The notes under the pieces are model-generated. The model made no database searches, was not told the origin of the DNA, and saw only the letters and a program-made list of their open reading frames with translations. From Tridacna crocea (taxonomy: Eukaryota; Mollusca; Bivalvia; Cardiida; Cardiidae): a DNA stretch of 64,000 nt. Below, piece by piece: positions 1-10,559 of the stretch; within the stretch, counting starts at the first letter, position 1, and every line of letters starts with the position of its first letter. A program made the position numbers and the translations under genes. The DNA is taken from contig OX031069.1 of the NCBI GenBank assembly GCA_943736015.1, positions 38,660,728 through 38,724,727 on the forward strand, written 5' to 3'.

Positions 1-406
1 TGTGTACTAAATAACATTCCCGTCTTTGAAATTTCAAAATAGGGCAAAAAAAACAACAACAAAGAATAGTTTCAAAAGAATTCGGTCTGATATTATTTCT
101 CATAAGAGTTAGCCAAGATCAGACAGCTCGACCGTGCAACAAAGTGGTGATCAAAGTGTAAATAGATAAATAAACTAAACAAAACTACTTTGTCGTTCAT
201 GGCAGGAAACTACATGTACATGTACGTTTAATATTGCAAAGTATGCATCGTTAATTTATCATAGGTGGCGCCGCATGGAATCTAACAAAGTTTTCGGAAT
301 AAACTTAAAAACATCTTTTAGACTAAAACCAAAATGTTAAGAACGTGTATACATGTACACAGATTGTTACGGTACACCACTCCTTCAGCCATGGCTTCTT
401 CCTAAG
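1..406. other. no gene recognised
   Basis: AT-rich sequence without a long open frame. A short CCAAGATCAGACAG near 115 resembles one arm of the H2 hairpin, with no partner arm visible. Nothing else is supported. Confidence 0.5.
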
Positions 407-635
407 TTAACCCTTTACCAAACGACAAAATTTCAGACTCGTCCAAATTGTAAGCACTTGCAGACGACAAAGTAAACGTAAATCAAAAACTAAAATTTGT
501 TTACAGCAGGATAGAAAACATTGTGGGAAAAAGGAGAAAATGCTGGTTACCAGCATTTTCTCCTTTTCCCACAATGTTTTCCGAAGGCTTCTACCTCAGG
601 GTCTGAAAAACCAGGGAATGTTTGGGACAGGGTTG
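407..635 (+). mobile_element. H1 MITE
   Basis: Left end TTAACCCTTTACCA is intact; the right end is a decayed AGGGTTGA. The A arm (GACGACAAAGTAAACG) precedes a central palindrome at about 515-585, and the B arm follows. A 61-codon open frame across the right half is only the palindrome read through. Confidence 0.85.
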
Positions 636-669
636 AAATACAATACCTAACACATGCGCTCGGGAAATA

Positions 670-745
670 TCTTTTTAGCTCAGTGGTTATAGTATTGTTC
701 TTATAAACCTCGAAAAACGAGGATATGGGTTCGAATCCCGCCAGA
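670..745 (+). mobile_element. tRNA-like head of a SINE
   Basis: An A box (TAGCTCAGTGG, 676-686) and a perfect B box (GGTTCGAATCC, 728-738) stand at tRNA-like spacing. The sequence between them would not fold as a normal tRNA, and no acceptor stem closes. I read it as the Pol III promoter part of a SINE, not a working tRNA gene. The 3' body was not recognised. Confidence 0.55.
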
Positions 746-1133
746 TGCGGTTTGTATGTCAGCTATGCATTTATTTGTTTCTATGCTACGCACTTCGTAA
801 GAAGATGAAAACTAGTATATAAAATTATTGAAATCTTTTCCGGCAGAGATGTTTTGTAAACTTGGAATTGAGCAGAGTCCAGGATGTTTTCTCCAAGTCT
901 ATGAATTATGCCAAGAAATGACAAAATCTAATTTCCTGGCCTTATTTACGTTTTATATATCTTGATTGTATACAGACATGAACACTCTGTTTGACGCAGT
1001 ATTCATTTCAACATTATGTTTACCCTGGATATTTACCCATTAAATGTCAAATGCACGAAATGGATACTTTCATTCAGTCAAAAATGGATCCAGATACAGG
1101 ACATGTTCTGTTGCAAAATGATTGAATGCATCT

Positions 1134-1262
1134 GCAAAAAGTATCGACTCAGGTCAGCCTGCGCGGTCCGGGCAGGCTGGCCTGAGTCGATACGTTTTGC
1201 TAAGTATAAATTTTCTGCCTGTCCAAGACCATTCTATATTATGATTCACTCGACCGTCAGAC
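1134..1262 (+). mobile_element. H3 hairpin element
   Basis: The inverted repeat 1134-1200 runs from GCAAAAAGTATCGACTCAGG to its partner ending CGTTTTGC, with a GC-rich core. The following 60 bp (TTTTCTGC...GACCATTCTAT) recur after the other H3 hairpins, so they belong to the element. Confidence 0.75.
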
Positions 1263-1280
1263 AAAATGGATTTTTCAGAT

Positions 1281-1543
1281 GTTGGTTGTATTGGGGTTTA
1301 GCGCCACTTTAACAGCTAAGGTCAAATCATGGCGGTCGGTGACTCACATGTGTTTCCTGGCTTTCCCATACCGGTACTAACATAACTTTCTTTCCAAAGC
1401 CACCGTCGACTTTTCTCACATGCTTCAACAGAGGTGAGAAGTAAACATAATCCGGAAAGAAAGTTCGCCTCACCCGGGTATCGAACTCACAACTACCAGG
1501 TCATGAGTCAGACACGCTCACTACTGAGCCACCCGGCCGGGCT
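1281..1543 (-). mobile_element. SINE (type A), full length
   Basis: Read on the minus strand it starts GCCCGGCCGGGTGGCTCAGTAG. That gives an A box, then a B box (GAGTTCGATACCC), a body with two copies of AACTTTCTTTCCGG-like sequence, and a tail GGCGCTAAACCCCAATACAAC. It matches the copies at 10.3 and 16.8 kb along its length. Confidence 0.8.
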
Positions 1544-1646
1544 AGAATTGTTAGAGCTTTAATTATGTGAGGACAGGCTGGGTACATCAGAGATGTACTA
1601 AACTCACTTTTCTCAAAATTGTCTCATACCATCTGCAATATCAAGG

Positions 1647-1975
1647 CCGGTGTAATGCAGAGAAATGACCCACCCCTACAAAATGACTCATGGGTAATTT
1701 CTCTACGTAGAGGAATGACCCGCAACATATTTCTACTCAGAGAAATAACCCACCACTACAAAATGACACATGGATCATTTCTCTACTTGGAGGAATGATC
1801 CTGGTCGTATTTCTACGTAGAGAAATGACCCACAGACTCTAGAGGGTCATTTCTCTACGTAGAATAATGAACCGGGTCATTCCTCTACGTAGTGAAATGA
1901 TTTCTGGGGTCATTTCTCTACGTAGAATAATGACCCGGGTCATTTGTAGGGGGTCATTTCTCTGCATTACACCGG
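1647..1975. mobile_element. FB1 fold-back element
   Basis: The ends are inverted copies: CCGGTGTAATGCAGAGAAAT on the left, its complement on the right. The interior is a chain of palindromic units around TCTCTACGTAGAG, each flanked by AATGACC or GGTCATT. No coding capacity. A second copy lies at 35.1 kb. Confidence 0.85.
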
Positions 1976-1999
1976 TTTTATTTGGAGTGTAAAACAATT

Positions 2000-2560
2000 C
2001 GTTGCTTAAATAGTGCTTTACGCCGATTTCAACATCATGTCAAGTCTGATTCATGTATAAATATATACATGCATTCATGCACTGAATTCATACAATACAT
2101 GAATTGTATGAATTTTAAACAAGGCAACAGTGGAGATCAGTCTGCACAGAACATTTGATGTTCGAATTATGTAGCACGATTGTTGAGTCAAACCTGAAAG
2201 ATAAGCCACCTCTCTGAGTGTCAGTAAACTGTAATTTATGCCGTCGAGAGAGGTAAAGTTTATTTATTTCGCACTGAACGAGTAAGGAACAATAAACCTA
2301 TTTGTTGGCAATAAAGTTACAATCGGATATGACTCAGATTCACAGTACTGAGTTACCGATGGTACTTTGAATGCTTTTTAACTTTCTCGTTGGAAATAAC
2401 AAATAACATCATAAATCAAACTCAAATAACCTGTCAGAAGAAAGGGAGTAAAACTGTTTTCGTTTAACTCCTTCAGCGTCAAATATAAACCAATCTCGAC
2501 AAGCTTCAACGGATGAAAATAACACACTAAACACCAGAAAAGATTTTTAACTCAACATAT
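2000..2560. other. no gene recognised
   Basis: Contains a small perfect palindrome near 2088 (TTCATACAATACATG and its partner) and otherwise unrecognised AT-rich sequence. Confidence 0.45.
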
Positions 2561-2574
2561 AAGTGGACTATATA

Positions 2575-2620
2575 GATTCAAGATCAGACAGTGCGTTCTG
2601 TGCAGTCTAATCTTGATTTA
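2575..2620. repeat. H2 hairpin, decayed
   Basis: AGATTCAAGATCAGACAGTG pairs imperfectly with TGCAGTCTAATCTTGATT. The outer TTAA ends of H2 were not found, so this is a remnant. Confidence 0.6.
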
Positions 2621-3024
2621 TGTTTTTGCAAAAGCCCATGTTTATCGCAAATGACCTTGAAGATGGCGAACTAAAAGCTCCGCTGAATTGGTTCTTTTAG
2701 TATTTCAATTTAAAGACAGTTTGAAATAACCAGACAACTGGTGAAGTCTTTGAAAAGATATTTCTATGATCGGTAAAGTAATATGCCACCCCATTTGAAA
2801 TTAACCATAGTTTTAGTACAGCCTGATACATGTACTTCTACCCCTAAAAAAGATCTGGGCGATATTTTGAGGAAATTTAGTAATAATAACAGAATAAAAA
2901 ATAATTTGACTAACGATGGAACGCCAAATAATGCTGAATACGCAACTTTAAGTATATAAATCTTCCCCGGTAAAAGCAGCTTAAAGGTAGATCTATATTG
3001 CCAATTTTTGTCTTGATTACATGT

Positions 3025-3414
3025 TTAAGGTAAGACCTGTGTAATGCACTTCCGATAAACATGGGACAAAAATTCTAATTGGTTGATAAATAAGGATAAA
3101 TAAGGATTTATACAGAAATAATATCTTTGCACATTTCTAACGGATCAGAAATTCCTTTTATGTCTATCTTAAAATTATTTTTTGATACTATTGTTAGTTT
3201 TCTGAAAAGGGAGGTAATTATTATCTGTTTTCGAATTTTTGGATTGAGAATATGGTGGTTTTAGATTTATAAATAATGATTCAAAGAAGGAAAAAATGGA
3301 AAAAAATGAATCAGTGAAAGTAGTTCAATAATACTCATTTTTAATTATAGCTAATTTTGCAGGATAATATTTTAGCGGAAATATCTGTTTTCCATTACAC
3401 AGGTCTTACCTTAA
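3025..3414 (+). mobile_element. D390 element, intact
   Basis: TTAA stands at both ends. The terminal inverted repeat is GGTAAGACCTGTGTAATG with its complement CATTACACAGGTCTTACC. The 390-bp interior carries GAAAAGGGAGGTAATTATTA, conserved in the copies at 11.9 and 25.5 kb. TTAA target use suggests a piggyBac-like or other TTAA-specific transposase supplied in trans; no coding frame is present. Confidence 0.85.
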
Positions 3415-3902
3415 CAGGCACATGGACTGCCTAGACCTTGAAAAATTGCAAATCTATGTCAGGAAATAAACATTCCCTTTAAAAAATTTGTCTATAAACA
3501 GACAACAAATACACGCAACATTGACATGTTGTGCACAAAAGGCAATACATTTCATACTTCTTTAATTCCATATTTGACCATTAAGTGGATGTGGTTAGGC
3601 CAGCCAATCAAATTTATTATGAGATTCGCACCTTGATGATTTTGCTGTTTCATCGGTTAAAATGTTTTGTTTTTCTATTAAAGTAAACGTATAGAGTTAG
3701 GAAAATCCGCGTCTAGGAATATCGCTCCCGCATGTACATATATATGAGCAAAAGGTCTTAAAGGGGTTTACAGCATTTCCGTGATCAATTATACTATCCA
3801 TAAAAATTCATTTCGACTAAAGATCAAACGGATCTAGAGACAGACTGGTCCTGCAAAATGCAGAAAATTCGAAAATAGCAAAAATATTGACTCCTGTCAG
3901 CC

Positions 3903-3962
3903 TGCTCTAACACAAGAAAAAACTTGTGGAGAAAAGAGAAAATGCTGGTTAACGTCGTTTTT
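3903..3962 (+). repeat. H1 fragment
   Basis: ACTTGTGGAGAAAAGAGAAAATGCTGG is the left half of the H1 palindrome. The right half is lost. Confidence 0.5.
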
Positions 3963-4029
3963 TAGAAAATTTCAGTTACACCGAGGCCAAAAATACACAT
4001 GTCCTGTAGTTCTCCTGCACAAATACTTT

Positions 4030-5650
4030 CCATAAGATCCTTTTAATGCAACTAGACTCTTTCTTACATTGGACCTACAGCTTACGTTGCATTTATCCTT
4101 TCAAAGCCACTAGACCGTGTCTGACAGAACTTAGGTTGAATTTAACCTTTAAAAGCCACTAGACCCTGTCTGACATTAGAGGTTATGTTTCATTTATCCT
4201 TTCAAAGCCACTGGGCCCTATCTGACATTAGAGCTTATGTTACATTTATCCTATCAAAGCCACTGGGCCCTGTCTAACATGAGATATAACGGTGCATTTA
4301 TCAATTCAAAGCCACTGGACCCTGTCTGACATGTACATTAGAATCAATGTTACATTTATCCTTTCAAATCCACTAGACCTTGTCTGGCATTAAAGCTTAC
4401 GTTACATTTATCCATTCAAAGCCACTGGACCCTGTCTAACATAAGAGCTAATGCTACAATTATCCTTTCGAAGCCACTGTCTGACATTAGAGTCCATGTT
4501 ACAATTATCCTTTTAAAGCCACTAGACCCTGTCTAACCTTAGAACTTACGTAGCATTTATCCCTTCATAATCAACTAGACCGTGTCTGACATTAGAGCTT
4601 GCTTACGTTGCATTTATCATTTCAAAGCCAATCGACCCTGTCTGACATTAGAGCTGACGTAACATTTATCCTTTCAAAGTGACTGAACCCTGTCTGACAT
4701 TAGAGCTTACGTTGCATTTATTCTTTCAAAGCCACTGGACCCTGTCTGATATCTGACCTTACGTTACATTTATCCTTCAAAAACCATTGGACCCTGCCTG
4801 ACATTAGAGCTAATGTTACATGTATCCTTTCAAGGCCACTGTGCCCTGTCTGACATAAGAGCTTACATTACATTCATCCTTTCAAAGCAACTAGATCCTA
4901 TCTGACGTTACAGCTCACGCTCCATTTCAAAGCCATTTGACCCCGTCTAACATTAGAGCTAATCTTACATTTTTCCATTTAAAATCAATAAACCAAGTCT
5001 GAAATTAGAACTTGCGTTACATTTATCCTTTTAAAGCCACTGGACTCTATCTGAGATTTGAGCGTAAAGCCACTGGAGCCTGTCTAACATTAGAGCTTCC
5101 GTTGAATTGATCTTTTTAGAGCCTCTGGACCCTGTCTGACATTAGAGCTTACGTTGCATTTATCCTTTTAGAGCAACTGGACCCTGTCTGACATTAGAGG
5201 TTATGTTGAATTACTGGACCTTTCCCTACATTGGAAATTATGTTACATTTATCCTTTCAAAGTAGCCAAATCCTGTCTGACATTAGAGCTTACGTTACAT
5301 TTATCCTTTAAAGGCAACTGAACCCTGTCTGACATTAGAGCTAACGTTGCATTTATCCTTTTAAAGCAACTGGACTCTGTCTGATATTAGAGTTTACCTT
5401 GCATTTAACCTCTCAAAGCCAGTGGATCCTGTCTGATATTTGAGCTTACGTTACATTTATCCTTTCAAAACCATTGGACCCTGTCTGACATTAGAGTTAA
5501 TGTTACATTTATCCTTTCAAAGCCACTGGACCCTGTCTGACACTAGAGTTAACGTTATATCTATCCTCTCAAAGCCCCTGGGTTTGTTGACAGAGGTTAT
5601 GTTGCATTTATCCATTCAGAGTGACTGGACCCAGTCCAATGTTTGGTCGA
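4030..5650 (+). repeat. 52-bp minisatellite, about 31 copies
   Basis: The unit reads roughly AAAGCCACTGGACCCTGTCT then GACATTAGAGCTTACGTTAC then ATTTATCCTTTC. Spacing of CCCTGTCT between successive clear units is 52 bp. Units differ by many substitutions and small indels, so the array is old. Open frames inside it are accidents of the repeat. Confidence 0.95.
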
Positions 5651-5659
5651 AACAGCCTT

Positions 5660-5925
5660 ACAGCAGTTCTTGAGTGTCTCCCCTTACACATAATTCTTTG
5701 CATTCGATGCCCAGCACAATAATCGTTAATAACTAATTCTAAGTCATTGCATACATTTACCGTGTTGAGCAAAAGACCAGTATTTGACATAAAGTTCCAA
5801 GATAAACACAATCTACATTCTGTATGTTTATGAATATTCATATCGATGGCGAACAGGTTGTCAAATATACATTTTGTCTGAAACGTTAATGCTCTTTTGA
5901 TCTTACACAGACAGTCAGTATCAAT
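5660..5925 (-). pseudogene. possible decayed coding fragment, LINE-like
   Basis: The minus strand is open for 113 codons from 5949 into the minisatellite edge. It has a protein-like middle (CKIKRAL, TECRLCLSWNFMSNTG, ELVINDYC). The order IKR-x-L, CRL, then RM-x-RIM is loosely like the end of LINE reverse transcriptases, but no catalytic motif is visible. It may instead be chance or an unknown gene piece. Confidence 0.22.
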
Positions 5926-5960
5926 GCTGCTGGCAATCAGAGAACACATGGGGAATACCT

Positions 5961-6279
5961 AGCCCTTAGCTGGCTGCTTAAAGCGACTTTTTTGAGGACG
6001 TGTAGTTTGACCTTGGGTCTACACTGTTCAACAAAGTGATTTTTTTTTCTTCTAGGAATTGTTATGAAATAGCAACATTTAGATTAGAACTGAAATGGAA
6101 TTTTGATTCGATAGTAAAAACTCAAATATTGTTTTTTCAAAGTACAGTTTTGAGGAATAATATCTCTTTATCAGACAATGTAGATCAAAGATAAGACTGC
6201 ATGTTCCGTGCAGTCTGATCTTGATCTACACTGTCCGCGAAAGTTCAGCGAGTCGCGCTTATAACAGCCTAAGGGTTAA
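5961..6279 (+). mobile_element. H2 MITE
   Basis: The hairpin around 6185-6235 lies between a left end AGCCCTTAGCTGGCTGCTTA and a right end CAGCCTAAGGGTTAA. The right TTAA sits in GGTTTAACGCC-type sequence of the neighbouring SINE tail. H2 therefore appears to have used the SINE's own TTAA as target. Confidence 0.7.
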
Positions 6280-6478
6280 CGCCGTTTTGATAGCTTAGGT
6301 CAAGTGACCGCTGTAATTGCACGTACGCATGCGTTTCCTGGCTTTGCCACACCATTACTGCAATGAGTTTCATTCCAGGGTACTGACTACTTTCCTCACG
6401 TGCATCAGAGTTGAGAGGCTAAATATCGCCTTACAGAAAGTTTGCCTCGCATGGTCATCGAACCTGCAACCACCAAGC
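6279..6478 (-). mobile_element. SINE type A, cut at both ends by MITEs
   Basis: Body and B-box region (minus strand GGTTCGATGACC) are recognisable. The A-box end is replaced by H1, and the tail end abuts H2. Confidence 0.7.
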
Positions 6479-6706
6479 TAACCCATTACCAGACAATCCC
6501 TACTTTTGACGCCCCTGAGAAAGAAACCTTTAGAAAACATTGTAGGAAAAGGAGAAAATGCTGGTAACCAGCATTTTCTCCTTTTCCCACAATTTTTTCT
6601 ACTCTTCACAAAACAAATTTCAAATTTTCATTCACTTTTATTTCGTCGTTTGCAAATGCTTTCGATTTGGACAAACCTAAAATATTGTCGTTTGGTAATG
6701 AGTTAA
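6478..6706 (-). mobile_element. H1 MITE
   Basis: B arm first (CTAACCCATTACCAGACAAT). The palindrome is at 6530-6600, and the right end GGTAATGAGTTAA closes the A arm. The left target is CTAA instead of TTAA, probably one mutation. Confidence 0.88.
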
Positions 6707-7170
6707 GACTTAGAAATGGTGACTACTTATCTATAGGCCTGGCGCTTCTACCCATACATGTGGTTGGTTGTGTGAGCATCAGTTTCATTTTTCTGTCGAG
6801 AAAATGAGCTTTTGGGTAAAAAATCCATTAACTTTAGGTTGCAACTGAATTTCAATGAAATCATAAATATAATGTGCAGACAGTAAAAAAAACACGCCAA
6901 AAATACTTAGTTAATATTCTAGCTTGAAATCTTATAACCTTTATTATCATTTAACAGCGGCCTATTAATTTTTACCGCGTGCAATTTGCACTTGCCGTGA
7001 TATAATCACGCCCACACCAACATACATATTAATTAAATCTAGACTTGCTCTGGCAAAAAGGGGCGTGATGCATTTCCTTGATGCATGATACCAAGTATGG
7101 CATTTTGTCTAAAACCCGTCTGAATCATAAGGTGAACTGATCCTGTGACATGCATACAATTGACTGTTAA
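6707..7170. other. no gene recognised
   Basis: Unique-looking AT-rich sequence; no splice-flanked open frame or repeat was seen. Confidence 0.4.
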
Positions 7171-7172
7171 AT

Positions 7173-7232
7173 ATTCCGGCCAAGGTTAGCCAGCATGGAA
7201 TGCACAGGCTTGCCTTGGTCGATACTTTTTTT
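7173..7232. repeat. H3 hairpin, decayed
   Basis: CCAAGGTTAGCCAGCATGG pairs with CAGGCTTGCCTTGGTCGATA; the GC core has eroded. Confidence 0.5.
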
Positions 7233-7257
7233 TAGGTGCAGAGAGCATGACTCTTTT

Positions 7258-7340
7258 ATCGTCGGTTTACTTCAAAAGTCTCGTAACTACAGCTTGGTAC
7301 AAGCTGTAGTTACGAGGCTTTTGAAATAAATCGACGATAT
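7258..7340. mobile_element. H4 palindromic MITE
   Basis: ATCGTCGGTTTACTTCAAAA leads to CTACAGCTTG. A GTA spacer follows, then CAAGCTGTAG back to CGACGATAT. The arms are about 40 bp with few mismatches. Other copies lie at 23.3, 31.4 and 56.0 kb. Confidence 0.8.
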
Positions 7341-7829
7341 ATTAATATTTCGTAATGAATATCAGGCGTTAGAACATAAAGAAATCCCTAGAATCAAACA
7401 GTGGAGCTTTCTTACATCATAAGTATAGCATAGTTTTACAACTGAATAGTTGAACAAGTGCTCTGCATCATAATTTTCAGTGAAACATAAATTACATCGT
7501 AATTTTCAGCCGTAAATAAATCACTTACGTTAATGAAGAAATGTAAACTATGTGGATGGGTGAAAATTGTGTTGATAGAGTCAGCCACGCCCTCGATGCT
7601 TTTGGCTTTTCGTTGCGCTTACTATGGAAATGGCAATACTTTTCAATGATCAAACGTCGTGCAAAAGATACATGCAGATCTCTCTTGAAGTATTTACTGT
7701 ATCACGGAAACAGAGAAAGAAGCTATCCTGCATACTTGTAAGTCCATGATCTGAAGACCCAAAATCAAAATTATCAAAGCATTCAGATTAGCCAATCACA
7801 AATTCTGTTACCTTGAAATGAACAAAATC

Positions 7830-8008
7830 CAAAGAATAAGTCTCGCCGATGGTTATGTGGGAAAGTGGCCAGAAGCTTAGAAGGAAAACTGTGTGGAGTA
7901 CATAGTAAAAAAAGAATCCAGGATAGCATGGACAGGTGAACTGGCTGTCGCGATATAACTGAAATAATGTTGAAAACGGAGTTTAACACCATACAAACAA
8001 CCACCCAC
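7830..8008 (+). mobile_element. SINE type B, 3' part
   Basis: GATGGTTATGTGGGAAAGTG and the tail GCGATATAACTGAAATAATG then TTTAACACCATACAAAC match the copies at 37.4 and 39.4 kb. The tRNA-like head is missing. Confidence 0.65.
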
Positions 8009-8032
8009 AAAGAATTAGACTAAGAATGTGAT

Positions 8033-8230
8033 CACCCTTTATCCTGCTGAGCAAGTTAAATGATACCTTAGAGTCGATAGTGAAAAAAAATGCTTGCTTT
8101 GTCAGTCATTTTCAGGGAGAAAATGTCTTTTCGGACAGTGTAGATCAAAGATCAGACTGCACGTCCTGTGGAGTCTGATCTTTAATCTATACTGTCCGCA
8201 AAAGCTCAGTGAGTCCCGCCCAGCAGCCTT
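8033..8230 (+). mobile_element. H2 MITE
   Basis: Left ACCCTTTATCCTGCTGAGCA; hairpin 8140-8200 between ACAGTGTAGATC and its partner; right CCCGCCCAGCAGCCTTT. Confidence 0.7.
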
Positions 8231-8707
8231 TAAAAATGATTGTAGCATACGAGCCCCGAAATCCAGTAAGAAATTTGTAGACAAATTCCACGATGTTAAA
8301 GGATGTTCCATGAACACAGACGTGGCAAAAAGCTCTTCCTGCTTTTGATTTATTACCCACAAAACACTCGGCTAATCCACGTGTCTGATTAGTTGAATTA
8401 CGTTTCAAATAAACAAAAAGGTCAGAATGTTATGATGTTTTGTGTATGCATTGATTAACCACACTCACAGGTTAATTAATTGAAGTATTTACTACTCAAA
8501 GCAACTTTAGTACCGTCTTCAAAGCTTTCATAACTGCCAGTTACAAATACATTTTACGCCTCTATACAGTCTCAGCAGTCAGCAAAGTTTGTAAATCATC
8601 ATGGAGAAGAGGACTTGTTTGGGCGACTTAATGCCCGTTTTCCACAAAATCTCCCTTATCATTACAATATACTGATCCACACTTCCAACGCAAAATATGT
8701 TTTTTTT

Positions 8708-8936
8708 TTAACACAGTACCAAACAATCCTGACTTTTGACGACCCTGAAGAAAAAGCCTTCTGAAAACATTACGGTTAAAGGAGAAAATGCTGGTAACCA
8801 GCATTTTCTCCTTTTCCCACAACGTTTTCTTCCCTTCCCAAAGGAAATTTGAAATTTTTAGTCACTTTTACTTTGTCGTCTGCAAATACTTTGAATTTGG
8901 ACCAGTCTAAGATTTTTTCGTTTGGTAAAGAGTTAA
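8708..8936 (-). mobile_element. H1 MITE
   Basis: Perfect TTAA at both ends. The stem has unpaired private changes on both sides (ACATTACGG against CACAACG), so this copy has drifted. Confidence 0.88.
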
Positions 8937-9192
8937 AATAGGTTTTGTGTTACATGCAAAGGAAAAGGAGCTATTGACCAATCTTTCCTGTGCATGTCCT
9001 GCCTGCATGTGTTTATCAGCCAATTGATACTCTTGTCACGCTCCACTGCACAATGACATCTGTGTACAAAGACCCTATTTCGTGTTGCACGTGCACAACA
9101 GCAGAACCTTTGACATTTGAGTGTACCTGACGGTTATTACACGACGGTCGACGAAAGTGAAGTTACTGGTTTCAAAAGTTTCTTTCCCGACA

Positions 9193-9345
9193 ATGCCGAG
9201 ACTACCAGTTGAAACCAAGACACGTGCCATTGGAATGATTTAGGCCGGACTGTCATATACCGCCGTGCCCCGTATTCTACGATGTGCCATATCAACCGTT
9301 CGCAGATTGTGGCAAAAGTTTACTCGAACAGGTCAGAATTCAAAA
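9193..9345 (+). pseudogene. Tc1-type transposase N-terminus, broken
   Basis: Translation from 9193 gives MPRLPVETKTRAIGMI, a stop TAG at 9241, then AGLSYTAVPRILRCAI and STVRRLWQKFTRTG. This is the N-terminal helix-turn-helix DNA-binding pattern of Tc1/mariner transposases (RAIGMI-x-AGLSY, then the recognition helix STVRRLW and F-T-R-T-G). After residue 50 the frame soon meets another stop. The linker, the second helix-turn-helix and the DDE catalytic domain are absent, so it cannot be active. The identification rests on family pattern, not a search. Confidence 0.8.
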
Positions 9346-9371
9346 TGAATGATTTTGATTGTGTTTTGCAG

Positions 9372-9599
9372 TTAACCCTTTACTCCATGAGGCATTTCTA
9401 TGTTATCTCTAACTGACCCTAAATAACAGAAGGATCAAGCTGTTTCTTATGTGTATATGACACCTTTTGATAGCATAGAAAACATTGTGACATAAGGTGA
9501 AATTGCTCGTCACGAGCAATTTCACCTTTTGCCACAATGTTTTCCAAAGGCTCCTACAAGCAATGCGTAGAAATGAGTATCTATGGAGGAAAGGGTTAA
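9372..9599 (+). mobile_element. H1b MITE
   Basis: TTAA at both ends and the same outer stem (GAAAACATTGTG / CACAATGTTTTC) as H1. The inner stem is GGTGAAATTGCTCGT with its complement, and the arms differ (CATGAGGCATTTCTATG; GTATCTATGGAGG). It is a sister subfamily of H1. Confidence 0.85.
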
Positions 9600-9824
9600 A
9601 ATAGCGATGTGTCGTCATTTGACTACTATGGTGCTAAAAACAGCGTCAAGACCCTCTGCAAGCATATTTTGTTGTCAGTAAATTCTACTAAAAACTAATG
9701 ACTGTTCCCAGTAGTTCATACAAGCTATTCCTCTATCATCACGTGACAAAGTTTTGCATGATGTGTTGAGGACAATCAAATTGCATCCCGACATTGTGAC
9801 TACACAAAGTCCTACAGGACGTGC

Positions 9825-10037
9825 ATCCTTTCAGCGCTTTGGGCGTATACAGGGGCTTTTGTGGACGGCATAGATCAAGATCAGGCTGCACGTTCTGTGC
9901 AGCCTGATCTTTGATCTATACCGTCCATTTTCTTCAGCCAAGCCTTTACGGTAGAACTTGGTCTGAGCTTCCATAGATTGTTTTTGAGCCGTCGAAAGAC
10001 GTTGAGCTTATATTATTGGGCGCTGAGAGAGTTAACG
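9825..10037 (+). mobile_element. H2-type MITE
   Basis: The hairpin 9863-9926 is nearly perfect and carries a paired private change (AGGCTGCAC/GTGCAGCCT). Proposed ends are CTTTCAGCGC on the left and GCGCTGAGAGAGTTAA on the right. Confidence 0.65.
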
Positions 10038-10293
10038 ATGTCAAACTAACTTTTTGGCCATATCATTGGTTCTCTATCATGACGAAGAAATGAGACATTG
10101 CTTTTAAAATCCATTATGAGGCAGAGCTTTATTGCATAATTTTGAAAGCAAACTGACGCTGCATCATTTAGTTGCAATTATTAATTCCGAAGAGACCTGC
10201 ACATTTTACATGCGGATAGTTTTTTTTTTTCTGTAAATAATCTTGTCGATACTTTGTTACCTAACACACAAGGGAAACCAGGGAAACTGGGTT

Positions 10294-10557
10294 AGTTTTG
10301 TTTTGGAGTTGAACGCCATTCTAATAGCTAAGTTCATATCATGGCGGTCAGTGACGCAGCCATGACCGTGTTTCCTGGCTTCCCCCCACCAGCACTGACA
10401 CAACTTTCTTTCCAAAGCCACTGACTACTTTTCTTACAAGCATCAGAGATGAGAGGCAAAAAATCGCCGGAAAGAAAGTTTGCCACAACCGGGTATCGAA
10501 CCCAAGACCTCCAGGTCACCAGTCAGGTACGCTAACCACTGAGCCACCCGGCTGGGC
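10294..10557 (-). mobile_element. SINE type A, full length
   Basis: On the minus strand: GCCCAGCCGGGTGGCTCAGTGG, A box 10536-10546, a perfect B box GGGTTCGATACCC at 10491-10503, and the body with the paired AACTTTCTTTCC motifs. The tail is AATGGCGTTCAACTCC, lacking TTAA. Confidence 0.85.
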
Positions 10558-10559
10558 TA

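Noticed and set aside
407..635. CRISPR-like regular repeats (hairpins every 1-2 kb)
   Set aside because: Repeats are palindromic MITEs with TTAA borders and irregular spacing in animal DNA; not a CRISPR array.
7550..7741. 63-codon plus frame ending by TTGTAAGTCC
   Set aside because: No acceptor or promoter, no known motif; within chance for 64 kb.
8094..8408. Overlapping frames of 73-86 codons on both strands
   Set aside because: They start inside or run through the H2 hairpin and show no domain.
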